The notes under the pieces were generated by a model. It was not told where the DNA came from. It saw only the letters and a program-made list of their open reading frames with translations, and did no database searches. The translations under genes and the position numbers were made by a program. From Proteiniclasticum sp. (GTDB lineage Bacteria > Bacillota > Clostridia > Clostridiales > Clostridiaceae), in NCBI RefSeq assembly GCF_003514505.1, contig NZ_DOPX01000028.1, positions 12,483-76,482 of the forward strand: a stretch of 64,000 bases of DNA, read 5' to 3'. Every line of letters begins with the position of its first letter. Position 1 is the first letter of the stretch. Positions 55,840 to 63,698 of this stretch are shown here, piece after piece.

Positions 55840-55867
55840 AAAAAAGCCCCAGATTATCTCTGAGGCT
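55840..55867 (-). terminator. Intrinsic terminator after the yvrJ gene
   Basis: GCCTCAGA / TCTGGGGC stem with a short loop, followed by TTTTTT on the minus strand. It ends the DUF1836-YvrJ transcript. Confidence 0.9.
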
Positions 55868-55898
55868 TTCTCCTTCTTAACTTGATCTTCATGGAACT

Positions 55899-56042
55899 TT
55901 AGGTGGTTTTTTCCAGTGCTCCTGTCAGTTTGTTGATACTGATCGTCAGATTCTCCATTTTTCCTTCAATTCTTGTAAGAAGATAAATGGATACAACCAT
56001 CGGAAAACCAACATTAGCTGCAGCTTCCAGTAAAACATCCAC
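55899..56042 (-). CDS. yvrJ: YvrJ family membrane micropeptide
   Basis: 47-residue protein. Its core ANVGFPMVVSIYLLTRIE with the following N-L-T-x-S-I-N-x-L is the YvrJ pattern: one N-terminal membrane helix and a short coiled tail. The start is a GTG at 56042, about 8 bases after AGGGG; no ATG is available. YvrJ peptides usually sit beside DUF1659 and DUF2922 genes, which here are 13 kb away at 42.4-42.8 kb. It lies 47 bases after the DUF1836 gene and just before a terminator, so it is probably co-transcribed with DUF1836. Function unknown. Confidence 0.8.
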   Translation of the reverse strand: MDVLLEAAANVGFPMVVSIYLLTRIEGKMENLTISINKLTGALEKTT

Positions 56043-56089
56043 ATCAATCACCCCTAACTGAACTATGCAGAAATAATCGAAATAGCTGA

Positions 56090-56668
56090 CTAATCCAAAA
56101 GCCTCTTGGCTGTATTTTTGATGAAACTTGCTTGAGCAACAAGGGCAAGCACAGATATAAAGACAAATATTCTTTCTTTATCCTCATCTCTGATATGTAG
56201 CTTCGCCACGATATTTCTTAGCCTTTCTTCATCCATGATCATTGTATTAGGATTATTCGCCTGGTCATTGATGATCTCATAGAAGAGCTCATAGGCTGTT
56301 TCCCAGGAAATAATATCATCTTCCCTATTGTTGATGTCGTTGAAAGCAAGACGGAAAACCTTCTTGATTTCATCTGTACTCAACACCGGTCTCATGTAGC
56401 TCACAAAAACCAGCTGAATCAGATGAAGCTTCGTATACCCTTTCTTTTTGCCCTGATATGGTTTGGCAATGACCTCGCTCTTGATGTAATTCTGAATGAT
56501 ATTGATGGTATAGGTATTATCATTCATAAGATCTTCGATGAACTCAATGACTTGAGAGAGAAAAAGGTCATATTTCGGAAAAGCGTCCAAAGACATGATA
56601 CTATTGATGGCCTTGGATTTTACAGAGTCCTCAATACTGAGAGAAGCTTTGTTCTGTGGATCAAACAT
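56090..56668 (-). CDS. DUF1836 family protein, putative DNA-binding regulator
   Basis: 192-residue protein. The middle part YTINIIQNYIKSEVIAKPYQGKKKGYTKLHLIQLVFVSYMRPVLSTDEIKKVF is the DUF1836 pattern, which resembles a MerR-like winged helix followed by a helical domain; the C-terminus has a short hydrophobic stretch (about 170-186). Family members are presumed regulators with unknown targets. The start follows GGAAG. An imperfect dyad around its own -10 could be an autoregulatory site. It is co-oriented with yvrJ downstream. Confidence 0.8.
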   Translation of the reverse strand: MFDPQNKASLSIEDSVKSKAINSIMSLDAFPKYDLFLSQVIEFIEDLMNDNTYTINIIQNYIKSEVIAKPYQGKKKGYTKLHLIQLVFVSYMRPVLSTDEIKKVFRLAFNDINNREDDIISWETAYELFYEIINDQANNPNTMIMDEERLRNIVAKLHIRDEDKERIFVFISVLALVAQASFIKNTAKRLLD

Positions 56669-56704
56669 GGATTCACTTCCTTTACATTCATGGTATTTAA
56701 CTCT

Positions 56705-56733
56705 ATTATAAGTTATTTAATACCATATAGCAA
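56705..56733 (-). promoter_or_regulatory. Promoter of the DUF1836-yvrJ transcript
   Basis: -35 TTGCTA (56728-56733), 17-base spacer and -10 TATAAT (56705-56710) on the minus strand. The region 56694-56725 forms an imperfect dyad (GGTATTTAACT / AGTTATTTAATACC) centred on the -10. Confidence 0.7.
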
Positions 56734-56781
56734 AGAGTTTTTGAGTCCAATCTTTACTTTACTGCATTTCTGTTGTTTATC

Positions 56782-57624
56782 TCATTCCAGCTCCAGACTT
56801 TCTTTATAGACTTCTTTTTTCGGTATCCCCCTTAACTCCGCAACCACTTTCACAGCATCCTTCTTACTCATCCCATTATCAATGAACTGAAGCAGATGCT
56901 CCTTTATACTAAGGTGCGCATACAGATTTTCTTTTTCAAGCTGCTGTGCTTCCTGACTCATACCTTCCACGACTAGAACAAATTCTCCTTTGGGCGTTCT
57001 GTCTTTATATGATTCCAGCACTTCTTGAACTGTCCCCCTCTGATGCTCTTCATAAAGCTTCGTCAGTTCTCTGGACAACGAAATCTTCCTCTCCCCAAAG
57101 ACCTCCTGGACCGCCTCCAATGTATCCAGGATTCGGTGGGGTGCTTCATAAAGAATCAATGTCTCTTCACGATCCCGGTACTTCAAGAGTTCATCCCGCT
57201 TCTTTTTCCTTGCTTTATCCAAAAACCCGATGAAGGTGAATCTGGATGTGTCAAGACCAGAGGACACCAGGGCATTAATCAGTGCTGAAGGACCTGGAAG
57301 CACATTCACTTCGATCCCTCTTTCGATGGCCTTTCTGACAAGTACTGATCCTGGGTCGGATATTCCAGGCATGCCTGCATCTGAAACCAGTGCGATGGTC
57401 TCCCCGCTCTCTACTTTATCCAAAATCTCTTCAGATACACCCATTTCATTATGTTCACGATAACTGAGCAGAGGTTTTCTGATTTCATAGCGGTTCAGAA
57501 GTTTTGATGTGACCCTGGTATCCTCACAGGCGATACGGTCTGCTTCCTGAAGCACTTCCAGCACTCTGAAGGAAAGGTCCTTTAAATTCCCAATGGGTGT
57601 AGGTACAATATATAGCTTGCTCAT
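56782..57624 (-). CDS. rsmI: 16S rRNA (cytidine-1402-2'-O)-methyltransferase
   Basis: 280-residue SAM-dependent methylase that modifies C1402 in the 16S rRNA decoding centre. The tetrapyrrole-methylase fold begins LYIVPTPIGNLKDLSFRVLEVL and has EDTRVTSKLLNRY, VSDAGMPGISDPG, LPGPSALINALVSSGL and KGEFVLVVEG. The C-terminal HTH-like tail (GMSKKDAVKVVAELRGIPKKEVY) is that of RsmI. The ATG overlaps the upstream TrmN6-like gene by 4 bases, and both encode RNA methylases, as in many Firmicutes (the Bacillus yabB-yabC pair). Confidence 0.95.
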   Translation of the reverse strand: MSKLYIVPTPIGNLKDLSFRVLEVLQEADRIACEDTRVTSKLLNRYEIRKPLLSYREHNEMGVSEEILDKVESGETIALVSDAGMPGISDPGSVLVRKAIERGIEVNVLPGPSALINALVSSGLDTSRFTFIGFLDKARKKKRDELLKYRDREETLILYEAPHRILDTLEAVQEVFGERKISLSRELTKLYEEHQRGTVQEVLESYKDRTPKGEFVLVVEGMSQEAQQLEKENLYAHLSIKEHLLQFIDNGMSKKDAVKVVAELRGIPKKEVYKESLELE

Positions 57625-58364
57625 CTTCTTTCATCTCCATAAATTCTTCGGATTTCTTCTGAATAGTTTCCTTCATCATCATAAATAAATAAAGGTGCTT
57701 CTACCTTGAGAAACGAACCACCATCTCTGACACCTTCAATAAGTACCATCGTCGGAGGCTTTTTGGTGTTCGGATAAATCATTCGGATCCGTTTGGGCTC
57801 AATTTTATATTTCCTCATGAGTGAGATTAAATCCGCCAGTCTTTCTGGACGATGGATCAGATATAGTCTTCCCTGGTCTTTCAGGGCTGCCCTGGCGGCT
57901 TCTATGAGCTCCTCCAGCGTCACTGCTACCTCATGTCTTGCAATGGTTAATGCGTCTTCCTCATTGAGGATGCCGCTGTTCACCTTCTTGTAAGGCGGAT
58001 TGGCTGTGACCACATGAAAATGTCCTAAATTCTTTAAAAGATTTCGATCTTTGAGATCTCCCTGATGCATCTTCACTTTCTCTTCTATTCCATTTAGTAT
58101 GATGCTTCTTTCTGCCATCTCTGCAAACTCTTCTTGAATCTCCAGACCATGAATCTCTCCCGCTTCTGTCTTACCATATAGAAGAATAGGGACAATTCCA
58201 GTTCCTGAACAGAAGTCCATGACCCTGTCTTTTTTTCGGACCTGAGCGAAGTCAGAGAGCAGCACAGCATCCACCCCAAAGCGAAAGCCCTTTTCCTTCT
58301 GAATGATTCTAAGCCCCTGTAGATTAAGATCCTCCACAGTCTCTCCCGGTTTTACAAATGACAT
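57621..58364 (-). CDS. tRNA1(Val) (adenine-37-N6)-methyltransferase family protein
   Basis: 247-residue class I methylase of the YfiC/TrmN6/YabB group. GFRFGVDAVLLSDFA is the family start, DFCSGTGIVPILLYGK the SAM loop and ANPPYKK the amino-methylase NPPY motif at about residue 127. It probably methylates adenine 37 of a tRNA with valine anticodon, as the E. coli relative does; Bacillus YabB is less well defined. Length is normal. It heads the two-gene unit with rsmI, transcribed away from the PAP2 gene. Confidence 0.88.
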   Translation of the reverse strand: MSFVKPGETVEDLNLQGLRIIQKEKGFRFGVDAVLLSDFAQVRKKDRVMDFCSGTGIVPILLYGKTEAGEIHGLEIQEEFAEMAERSIILNGIEEKVKMHQGDLKDRNLLKNLGHFHVVTANPPYKKVNSGILNEEDALTIARHEVAVTLEELIEAARAALKDQGRLYLIHRPERLADLISLMRKYKIEPKRIRMIYPNTKKPPTMVLIEGVRDGGSFLKVEAPLFIYDDEGNYSEEIRRIYGDERR

Positions 58365-58469
58365 CTGTTCTCCTCACTTCCTTTTGTACTTCTTTCATTT
58401 TATCCTCTCCATTCTCTTTATACAAGAAATAAGGAACGAGGGGCGGTATTCCGAAGAGAAATAATAAGG

Positions 58470-58475
58470 TATAAT
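58470..58475 (+). promoter_or_regulatory. Promoter -10 of the PAP2-HAD pair
   Basis: TATAAT on the plus strand, 33 bases upstream of the PAP2 start. The -35 is weak. Confidence 0.5.
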
Positions 58476-58507
58476 AAGTTTTAGTCAGTATTTCATGCGA
58501 GGTTCTT

Positions 58508-59047
58508 ATGATAGAAAAAATAAAAGCTTGGGATGAGCGTGTCATCCTCTATATCAATCGGTATTTGAAACACAAGGTGCTGGATTATTTCTTCATCGCT
58601 GTCACATACCTAGGATCTGATGTGTTTGCCATCGGGTTCATTCTGGCCTTTGCCATCCTGCCGGTCTCCACCGTCCAGTCTTTTGCGCTCTATGCTGCGG
58701 TGGCCCTCATCTTGTCGGGTCTCACCGTTGGGATCATGAAAAACAGCATCCGAAGAAAACGGCCATTTGAAACACTCATTGAGCTGAACAGCTTACGAAT
58801 TGGTGTGGATCAGTTCTCCTTTCCTTCAGGTCATACCACTGCGGCTTTTTCCCTGGCCGTGACTTCAGCCTTAGTCACCCAGGGCAACATCGCATCATCT
58901 GTGTACCTGATTCTTGCACTTCTTGTGGCCATCTCCAGGGTCTATCTTGGGGTGCATTATCCATCTGATGTGATCGTTGGAGGAATCATCGGAAGCAGCT
59001 ATGCTGTGCTCATACATATTATTCGGGAGGTAATTACTGTTGTTTAA
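58508..59047 (+). CDS. PAP2-family membrane phosphatase
   Basis: 179-residue membrane protein with about five helices. The phosphatidic-acid-phosphatase triad is complete: KNSIRRKRPFE (about residues 78-88), FSFPSGHTTAAFSLA (about 107-121) and SRVYLGVHYPSDVIVGG (about 147-163). It removes phosphate from a lipid substrate such as undecaprenyl pyrophosphate or phosphatidic acid; the family does not tell which. The ATG follows GAGG. Its last codons overlap the start of the HAD gene by 8 bases, so the two are co-translated. Confidence 0.92.
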   Translation: MIEKIKAWDERVILYINRYLKHKVLDYFFIAVTYLGSDVFAIGFILAFAILPVSTVQSFALYAAVALILSGLTVGIMKNSIRRKRPFETLIELNSLRIGVDQFSFPSGHTTAAFSLAVTSALVTQGNIASSVYLILALLVAISRVYLGVHYPSDVIVGGIIGSSYAVLIHIIREVITVV

Positions 59048-59699
59048 TGAAATAAAAGGTGTAATATTCGATATGGACGGCACCCTCATCGACTCCATGT
59101 GGGTGTGGAGAAAGATCGATGAGGACTTCATCCGGGAGAGAGGCATCAATCTTCTGCCGGAAGAGCTCATGGGTAAAATTTCTCATCTCAGCTTCCATGA
59201 AACGGCAGAGTTTTTCAAGAGAGAATTCATGCTGCCTGAGTCCGTGGAGGATATCAAAAACCACTGGAATACCATGGCAAGACACGAATACATCCATCAT
59301 GTGCTGCTGAAAGATCATGCCCTGGAGTTTCTTGAGGCTCTAAAAAAGAAAGGAATCCGTATGGCCATCGCCACCAGCTCATCAAAAGAGCTCCTGGAAG
59401 AAACCATTCATTCCAAAGGCATCGCTCAGTATTTTGATACCATTGTCACCACAGACATGGCTGGAAAAACAAAGATTGAGCCCGATGTCTATCTGCTGGC
59501 GGCAAAAAATCTTGGACTGAATCCACGGGAGATTGCTGTCTTCGAAGACATTCCTGCAGCAATGATCGGCGCAAAGAAAGCAGGCATGCTGGTCTTTGGA
59601 GTCCATGACAGGTTTTCTGAAGACAAGATGGAGGAGATCTTAGGCACTTGCCATCATTACATCCATCACTTTGGAGAACTCCTGCCACATTTGATATAA
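59040..59699 (+). CDS. HAD-family hydrolase (beta-phosphoglucomutase/phosphatase-like)
   Basis: 219-residue haloacid-dehalogenase phosphatase. Motif I is FDMDGTLIDS (residues 10-19), motif II ATSSSKELL, and motifs III/IV KTKIEPDVYLLAA and VFEDIPAAMIGAKKAGM. The helical cap between residues about 20 and 85 places it in subfamily I with phosphoglycolate-phosphatase and beta-phosphoglucomutase relatives; the Asp at position +2 (DMDG) supports hydrolase or mutase chemistry. The start is a TTG at 59040, 9 bases after GGAGG; no ATG is available upstream without entering the PAP2 gene. Substrate unknown. A strong terminator follows. Confidence 0.9.
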   Translation: MFNEIKGVIFDMDGTLIDSMWVWRKIDEDFIRERGINLLPEELMGKISHLSFHETAEFFKREFMLPESVEDIKNHWNTMARHEYIHHVLLKDHALEFLEALKKKGIRMAIATSSSKELLEETIHSKGIAQYFDTIVTTDMAGKTKIEPDVYLLAAKNLGLNPREIAVFEDIPAAMIGAKKAGMLVFGVHDRFSEDKMEEILGTCHHYIHHFGELLPHLI

Positions 59700-59713
59700 A
59701 CCTATTAATGAAT

Positions 59714-59759
59714 AACACCCCACTTTCAAACTGCTTTGAAGGTGGGGTGTTTGTTTTTC
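59714..59759. terminator. Terminator between the HAD and parvulin genes
   Basis: ACACCCCAC / GTGGGGTGT with an inner TTCAAA/TTTGAA stem, followed by TTGTTTTTCT on the plus strand. It ends the PAP2-HAD unit and meets the 3' end of the convergent parvulin gene. Confidence 0.88.
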
Positions 59760-60511
59760 TACTTATTGTATGTTACTGGAAACTTCTCCTGCAGCTCTGT
59801 GATGAGCTTTGTATAATACTCCATCTGCTTGTCCTGGAGCATCTTATTCATCACTTCAGACTTCACTTCTTCGAAGCCCAGAGGCTCATTTCCTTTCTTA
59901 TCCGTGGTCTTGATTACATGATAGCCGAACTGTGTCTTCACAGGCTCTTTGGTCATTTCTCCAACTTCCATGGCGAAAGCTGCATCTTCGAACTCTTTTA
60001 CCATCATGCCTCTTCCGAATTCTCCCAGGTCTCCCCCTTGCTCACTGGATGGACAGCTGGAATACTCCTTCGCTGCATCCTCAAAAGTCAGTTCACTGGA
60101 TTCGATCTTTGAGATCAGATCCTTCGCAATCTCTTCGTCATCCACAAGAATATGGCTGGCCTTGATGCTTTCCTGACCCTGATATCTTTCAGGATGAGCT
60201 GCATACACTTCCTTGGCTTCATCTTCTTCAATGGTAATGGTGCTTAGAATCTTATTCATGGTAAAGCTGTACTTGATGTCTTTTAGTGCCTGCTCTACTT
60301 GTGACATGAACTGCGGATCATTATCCAGTCCAATCTCGGTTCCGAATGCATTGATGAGCTCTACACTGATGAGCTGATCCAAGAGCTGCTTCCGGCCATA
60401 TTCTGATTCAAAATAGCCCCTTCTTTCAGGTGCCAGTGACTGTATTGTTGTGTCCAGAATTTCGTCTGTAATGTCTATGCCATTTACTGTGGCAAGTACT
60501 TTGTTCTCCAT
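59759..60511 (-). CDS. Parvulin-type peptidyl-prolyl isomerase without export signal
   Basis: 250-residue protein with an N-terminal SurA-like helical part (TVNGIDITDEILDTTIQSL, about 8-110) and a parvulin domain (about 114-210) with IKASHILVDDEEIAKDL, SSCPSSEQGGDLGEFGRGMMVKEFEDAAFAM and TQFGYHVIKT. Parvulins isomerise peptide bonds before proline and act as chaperones. Unlike PrsA of Bacillus it has no signal peptide or lipobox, so it should be cytosolic. The start follows AAGGAG at normal distance. Monocistronic, convergent with the HAD gene. Confidence 0.9.
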   Translation of the reverse strand: MENKVLATVNGIDITDEILDTTIQSLAPERRGYFESEYGRKQLLDQLISVELINAFGTEIGLDNDPQFMSQVEQALKDIKYSFTMNKILSTITIEEDEAKEVYAAHPERYQGQESIKASHILVDDEEIAKDLISKIESSELTFEDAAKEYSSCPSSEQGGDLGEFGRGMMVKEFEDAAFAMEVGEMTKEPVKTQFGYHVIKTTDKKGNEPLGFEEVKSEVMNKMLQDKQMEYYTKLITELQEKFPVTYNK

Positions 60512-60630
60512 ACTATACTCCTTTAAAGTGAATTCTTTTCTATCTTAACATATTTCTCCAAGGAGTTGAAACCATAAGGTGAAAAATAGCCCGTATCGGG
60601 ATTTCTTAACCACCAGTTCATAGTTTTTCA

Positions 60631-60648
60631 CTATACTATGAAGTATAG
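60631..60648. repeat. Inverted repeat upstream of the peroxiredoxin gene
   Basis: CTATACT and AGTATAG around ATGA, 25 bases before the bcp start. The first arm overlaps a TATACT -10-like hexamer on the plus strand. It may be an operator. Confidence 0.5.
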
Positions 60649-60673
60649 ATTTGAAATGAAAGGAGTTCGTACC

Positions 60674-61141
60674 ATGGTTAAACTGAACGAAAAAGCACCC
60701 GACTTCACACTCATGGGTTCTGACGGCAAGGAGCATTCTCTCTCTGAATATCTGGGAAAAAAAGTGATTCTTTATTTCTATCCTAGAGACAACACGCCAG
60801 GATGCACTTTGGAAGCAGAGAGTTTTAGAGACAATCATGATGACTATCAGAAAGAAAATGCTGTAGTTCTTGGCATTTCAAGAGATACACTGGATTCTCA
60901 TGACAAGTTCATTGATAAGCTGGGACTTCCATTTGTACTTTTGTCTGATACAGAAAGCACCGTATGCACCTTGTATGATGTGCTGAAAGAAAAAAACATG
61001 TACGGGAAAAAATCCATTGGAATCGCCAGAAGCACCTTTATCATTGATGAGAAAGGAACCATCATCTATGAAAACCGCAAGGTCAAAGCTGAAGGTCATG
61101 GTGAGGAAGTTAGAGATTTTCTGAACAGCCTCGAGAAATAA
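60674..61141 (+). CDS. bcp: Thioredoxin-dependent peroxiredoxin (BCP type), resolving cysteine missing
   Basis: 155-residue peroxiredoxin that reduces hydroperoxides in the cytosol. The peroxidatic cysteine is Cys44 in YPRDNTPGCTLEAES. The resolving cysteine found five residues later in E. coli BCP is Glu49 here, so this is either a one-cysteine enzyme or uses another partner; a second cysteine occurs in STVCTLYDV (about residue 97). The rest fits: VLGISRDTLDSHDKF, LLSDTE, RSTFIIDEKG. The ATG follows AAAGGAG at 8 bases; the open frame extends 12 codons further. Monocistronic, behind a possible operator. Confidence 0.93.
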   Translation: MVKLNEKAPDFTLMGSDGKEHSLSEYLGKKVILYFYPRDNTPGCTLEAESFRDNHDDYQKENAVVLGISRDTLDSHDKFIDKLGLPFVLLSDTESTVCTLYDVLKEKNMYGKKSIGIARSTFIIDEKGTIIYENRKVKAEGHGEEVRDFLNSLEK

Positions 61142-61168
61142 GGGTAGCAGTACATTACATAAAATTTA

Positions 61169-61202
61169 AAGGAAGAGATTTCGTCATGAAATCTCTTCCT
61201 TT
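61169..61202. terminator. Terminator between peroxiredoxin and C39-like genes
   Basis: The 14-base arms AAGGAAGAGATTTC / GAAATCTCTTCCTT with a 5-base loop are followed by TTGATTTTC on the plus strand and by TTTAAATTTTA on the minus strand. It overlaps the 3' end of the convergent gene. Confidence 0.85.
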
Positions 61203-61825
61203 TGATTTTCTTCTAGAATACGGATCGCTGCTGTTGCTACAAACATCCTTTTTTCTGAAAGCTCCTTCAGATCAAGAACCTCTCTTTTCCCGTTATTTGA
61301 CACCAGAACCTTGAAGTGGTCTGAATATCCTGTCACTGTGACCCAGTGGTTGTACAGACCTTCCCGATACCCTTTTTTCAGCTTCAGTCCAACGATGAGG
61401 GGCACAGGATTGTCTCTATCAATATTTCTCTTGATTTCCAGCATGATTCTGCGGAGGCCAAAATTACCGCCCAAAAAGCTATGGATGATGTTCACTCGGA
61501 TACTCTTTCCCTGCCTCATATAATACCAGTGGGCTGCCAGTTTGAACCGCAGCGCTGTGGTGGGTCCTAACAGATATTTCCGGAACATCTCATTCTGATC
61601 TTTAATCAGCTCTTCCCGCACATAACTCTTTCCTTCTTTATATGCTACGAAATTATTGAGCGTCACAGAGCCGCATCCATATTTTGCCAGGGCTTTTGTC
61701 GACAAGTGCTGATTCCCTCCGTAGAGCCCATCAAAGATGCTATGAAAACTCTTGTTTAAAATGGTAAACTCAATGCCATCAACTGTATACTTCACAAAAT
61801 CACTCCAGAAATTTTTCTTTATCAT
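61184..61825 (-). CDS. Papain-like cysteine peptidase-related protein (C39-like)
   Basis: 213-residue protein of unknown role. YGCGSVTLNNFVAY (about residues 49-62) resembles the active-site cysteine region of C39-like and other papain-fold peptidases, with PVPLIVGLKL and NHWVTVTGY (about 150-168) supplying the expected His and following tyrosine, and VSNNGKREVLDL the third region. There is no signal peptide or membrane helix. The ATG at 61825 lacks a ribosome site; a GTG ten codons later (61795) lies 7 bases after GGAG and may be the true start. It is monocistronic between peroxiredoxin and speE. Peptidase activity is inferred from motif spacing. Confidence 0.65.
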   Translation of the reverse strand: MIKKNFWSDFVKYTVDGIEFTILNKSFHSIFDGLYGGNQHLSTKALAKYGCGSVTLNNFVAYKEGKSYVREELIKDQNEMFRKYLLGPTTALRFKLAAHWYYMRQGKSIRVNIIHSFLGGNFGLRRIMLEIKRNIDRDNPVPLIVGLKLKKGYREGLYNHWVTVTGYSDHFKVLVSNNGKREVLDLKELSEKRMFVATAAIRILEENQKEEIS

Positions 61826-61880
61826 ACCAGAAAGCGGTCTGTCTGTGTCTGATTTCAGTAAATTTTAACTTTGAACTTCG

Positions 61881-61907
61881 AAAAAAAGGAAGCATTAAAT
61901 GCTCCCT
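61881..61907 (-). terminator. Intrinsic terminator after speE
   Basis: GGGAGCAT / ATGCTTCC with a 3-base loop, followed by seven T residues on the minus strand, 9 bases after the speE stop. Confidence 0.9.
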
Positions 61908-61915
61908 CCTTCATC

Positions 61916-62773
61916 CTATTCCTCTACTGCTTCTTGAAGAAGCTTTTTCACATAGTTTGGCAACGCAAATGCTGCACTGTGGATTTCTGTGTTATAGTAT
62001 CCTGTTTCCAGTCCAAGACTGTTCCACCACTCCTCTTTAAGATCTTTCACAGGGTCCAGTGACTTGGATGCAAATCCAAAGAGCCAGTGACCTGAAGCAT
62101 AGGTAGGAATGTGCACCTGGTAAACTCTTGCCACTGGAAAAAATTCATGAATTCTCTTATGAGAACGCTTCATGGCTCTCTGGTACTCTTCATAAAACGG
62201 ACTCTCATGCTGGTTCACCAAGATTCCATCTTCTGTAAGTGCTTCGTAACAGTTTTTATAGAATTCCCGTGTGAAAAGGCCTTCTCCCGGACCTATCGGA
62301 TCCGTGCTGTCCACAATGATGAGATCATATACATTCTTCTTTTCCTGTACGAACTTCAGTCCGTCCTCAAAAAATAGGTGCACCCTCTTATCACCCAGTC
62401 CGCTGGTGGAGTTTGGAAAATACTCGCGGCAGATATCCACAACCATCTGGTCGATCTCCACCATGTCAATATTTTCCAAATGTGCGTATCGGGTAAGCTC
62501 GCGAACCGTTCCACCATCCCCGGCACCGATGACAAGGACATTTCTGATCTTGGGATTTGTAGCCATAGGCACGTGGACGATCATATCATGATATATGAAC
62601 TCATCTTTTTCTGTAATCATCACAAGTCCATCTAGTGTAAAAAATCTGCCAAACTCGTTACTTTCAAAGACATCCATTCTCTGGAAGTCGCTTTGTCCGG
62701 AATAGAGCTGCTTTTCCACCTTGATGGAAAACTTCGCCTCTTTGCTGTGGTTTTCTGTATACCAAAGTTCCAT
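61916..62773 (-). CDS. speE: Spermidine synthase (polyamine aminopropyltransferase)
   Basis: 285-residue enzyme that moves the aminopropyl group of decarboxylated S-adenosylmethionine to putrescine, giving spermidine. Motifs: LYSGQSDFQRMDVFESNEFGRFFTLDG, VLVIGAGDGGTVRELTRY (ligand loop), DIVMVEID-like NIDMVEIDQMVVD and YDLIIVDSTDPIGPGEGLF with the catalytic Asp. The ATG at 62773 follows AAGGAGG at 5 bases and lies 10 bases after the speD stop, so the two steps of the pathway are encoded together. Length is normal. Operon end at the terminator 61881-61907. Confidence 0.97.
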   Translation of the reverse strand: MELWYTENHSKEAKFSIKVEKQLYSGQSDFQRMDVFESNEFGRFFTLDGLVMITEKDEFIYHDMIVHVPMATNPKIRNVLVIGAGDGGTVRELTRYAHLENIDMVEIDQMVVDICREYFPNSTSGLGDKRVHLFFEDGLKFVQEKKNVYDLIIVDSTDPIGPGEGLFTREFYKNCYEALTEDGILVNQHESPFYEEYQRAMKRSHKRIHEFFPVARVYQVHIPTYASGHWLFGFASKSLDPVKDLKEEWWNSLGLETGYYNTEIHSAAFALPNYVKKLLQEAVEE

Positions 62774-62783
62774 GGGAACCTCC

Positions 62784-63590
62784 TTAATCATATATATTTC
62801 TTCCGCTGTAGATCTCGATCATTTCTTTTCTGAGGTTGTTGGATATTTCCAAACGTTCCTTGGGCGTGAATTCTCTGATGTCATTTCTGAAAAGATAGTT
62901 TTGGAGATTCAGCTCTTTGATCAGCATCTTCGTATGGAAAATATTAGCGTGATACATATTAATATCATGTGCATCATAAGCTTCTAAGGTCTTTTCCTTG
63001 ATATAGTCCTGGATGGACCGGATATCATGATCGATGAAGAATTTTCTGCCGTCTTCATCCCGAGTGAATCCTCTCACCCGATAGTCTATGGAAATGATGT
63101 CAGAATCAAAGCTTCCGATAAGATAATCCAGTGCATTCAAGGGTGAAATCTTACCACATGTGGATACTTCGATATCCACTCTAAAACTTGCAATGGATTT
63201 ATCAGGATGGTACTCCGGATAGGTGTGTACAGTCAGATGACTCTTATCAAGATGCCCCACCACACTGTCACGTTTCTCATAAAGGCTCAGTCCTAAGTTG
63301 CAGGAAGGATCCACATGGCGCTCAGCCAAAGGCTCTTCTGAAATAAGTATTGTTACACTTGCTCCTTGAGGATCATAATCCTGTTTGGAGATATTAAGTA
63401 CATTCGCTCCAATCATATCGGTCACATCACAGAGAATTTTAGTAAGTCTCTCCGAATTGTACATCTCATCGATATAGTCCACGTACTCGCTTTGTTCCTT
63501 TTCTGTCTTCGCATAACAGAAATCATAGATATTAAAACTCAGCGTCTTTGTTAGGTTATTGAATCCATACAGTTTTAGTTTGTCTGCCAT
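62784..63590 (-). CDS. speD: S-adenosylmethionine decarboxylase proenzyme, E. coli-type
   Basis: 268-residue pyruvoyl enzyme that decarboxylates S-adenosylmethionine for spermidine synthesis. It matches the long (about 265-residue) class 1A form rather than the short 120-residue Bacillus type. Self-cleavage is expected within DKSHLTVHTYPE (Ser at about residue 114), where the serine becomes the pyruvoyl cofactor. Further marks: VTILISEE, CGKISPLNALDYLIGSF and VRGFTRDEDGRKFFIDHDIRSIQDY. The start follows AGGAAGGGG. It is the first gene of the speD-speE operon, with a consensus promoter at 63699-63727 and a long leader of about 100 bases. Confidence 0.96.
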   Translation of the reverse strand: MADKLKLYGFNNLTKTLSFNIYDFCYAKTEKEQSEYVDYIDEMYNSERLTKILCDVTDMIGANVLNISKQDYDPQGASVTILISEEPLAERHVDPSCNLGLSLYEKRDSVVGHLDKSHLTVHTYPEYHPDKSIASFRVDIEVSTCGKISPLNALDYLIGSFDSDIISIDYRVRGFTRDEDGRKFFIDHDIRSIQDYIKEKTLEAYDAHDINMYHANIFHTKMLIKELNLQNYLFRNDIREFTPKERLEISNNLRKEMIEIYSGRNIYD

Positions 63591-63698
63591 TTTATTCCCC
63601 TTCCTGGCGGCAAAATTTGAACTATTTTAGTGCACTTCAAAAGTAAAATTGAAATTATAGATGTGATTTCTCTTCATTTAAAAAATGCTCTAGGATAG

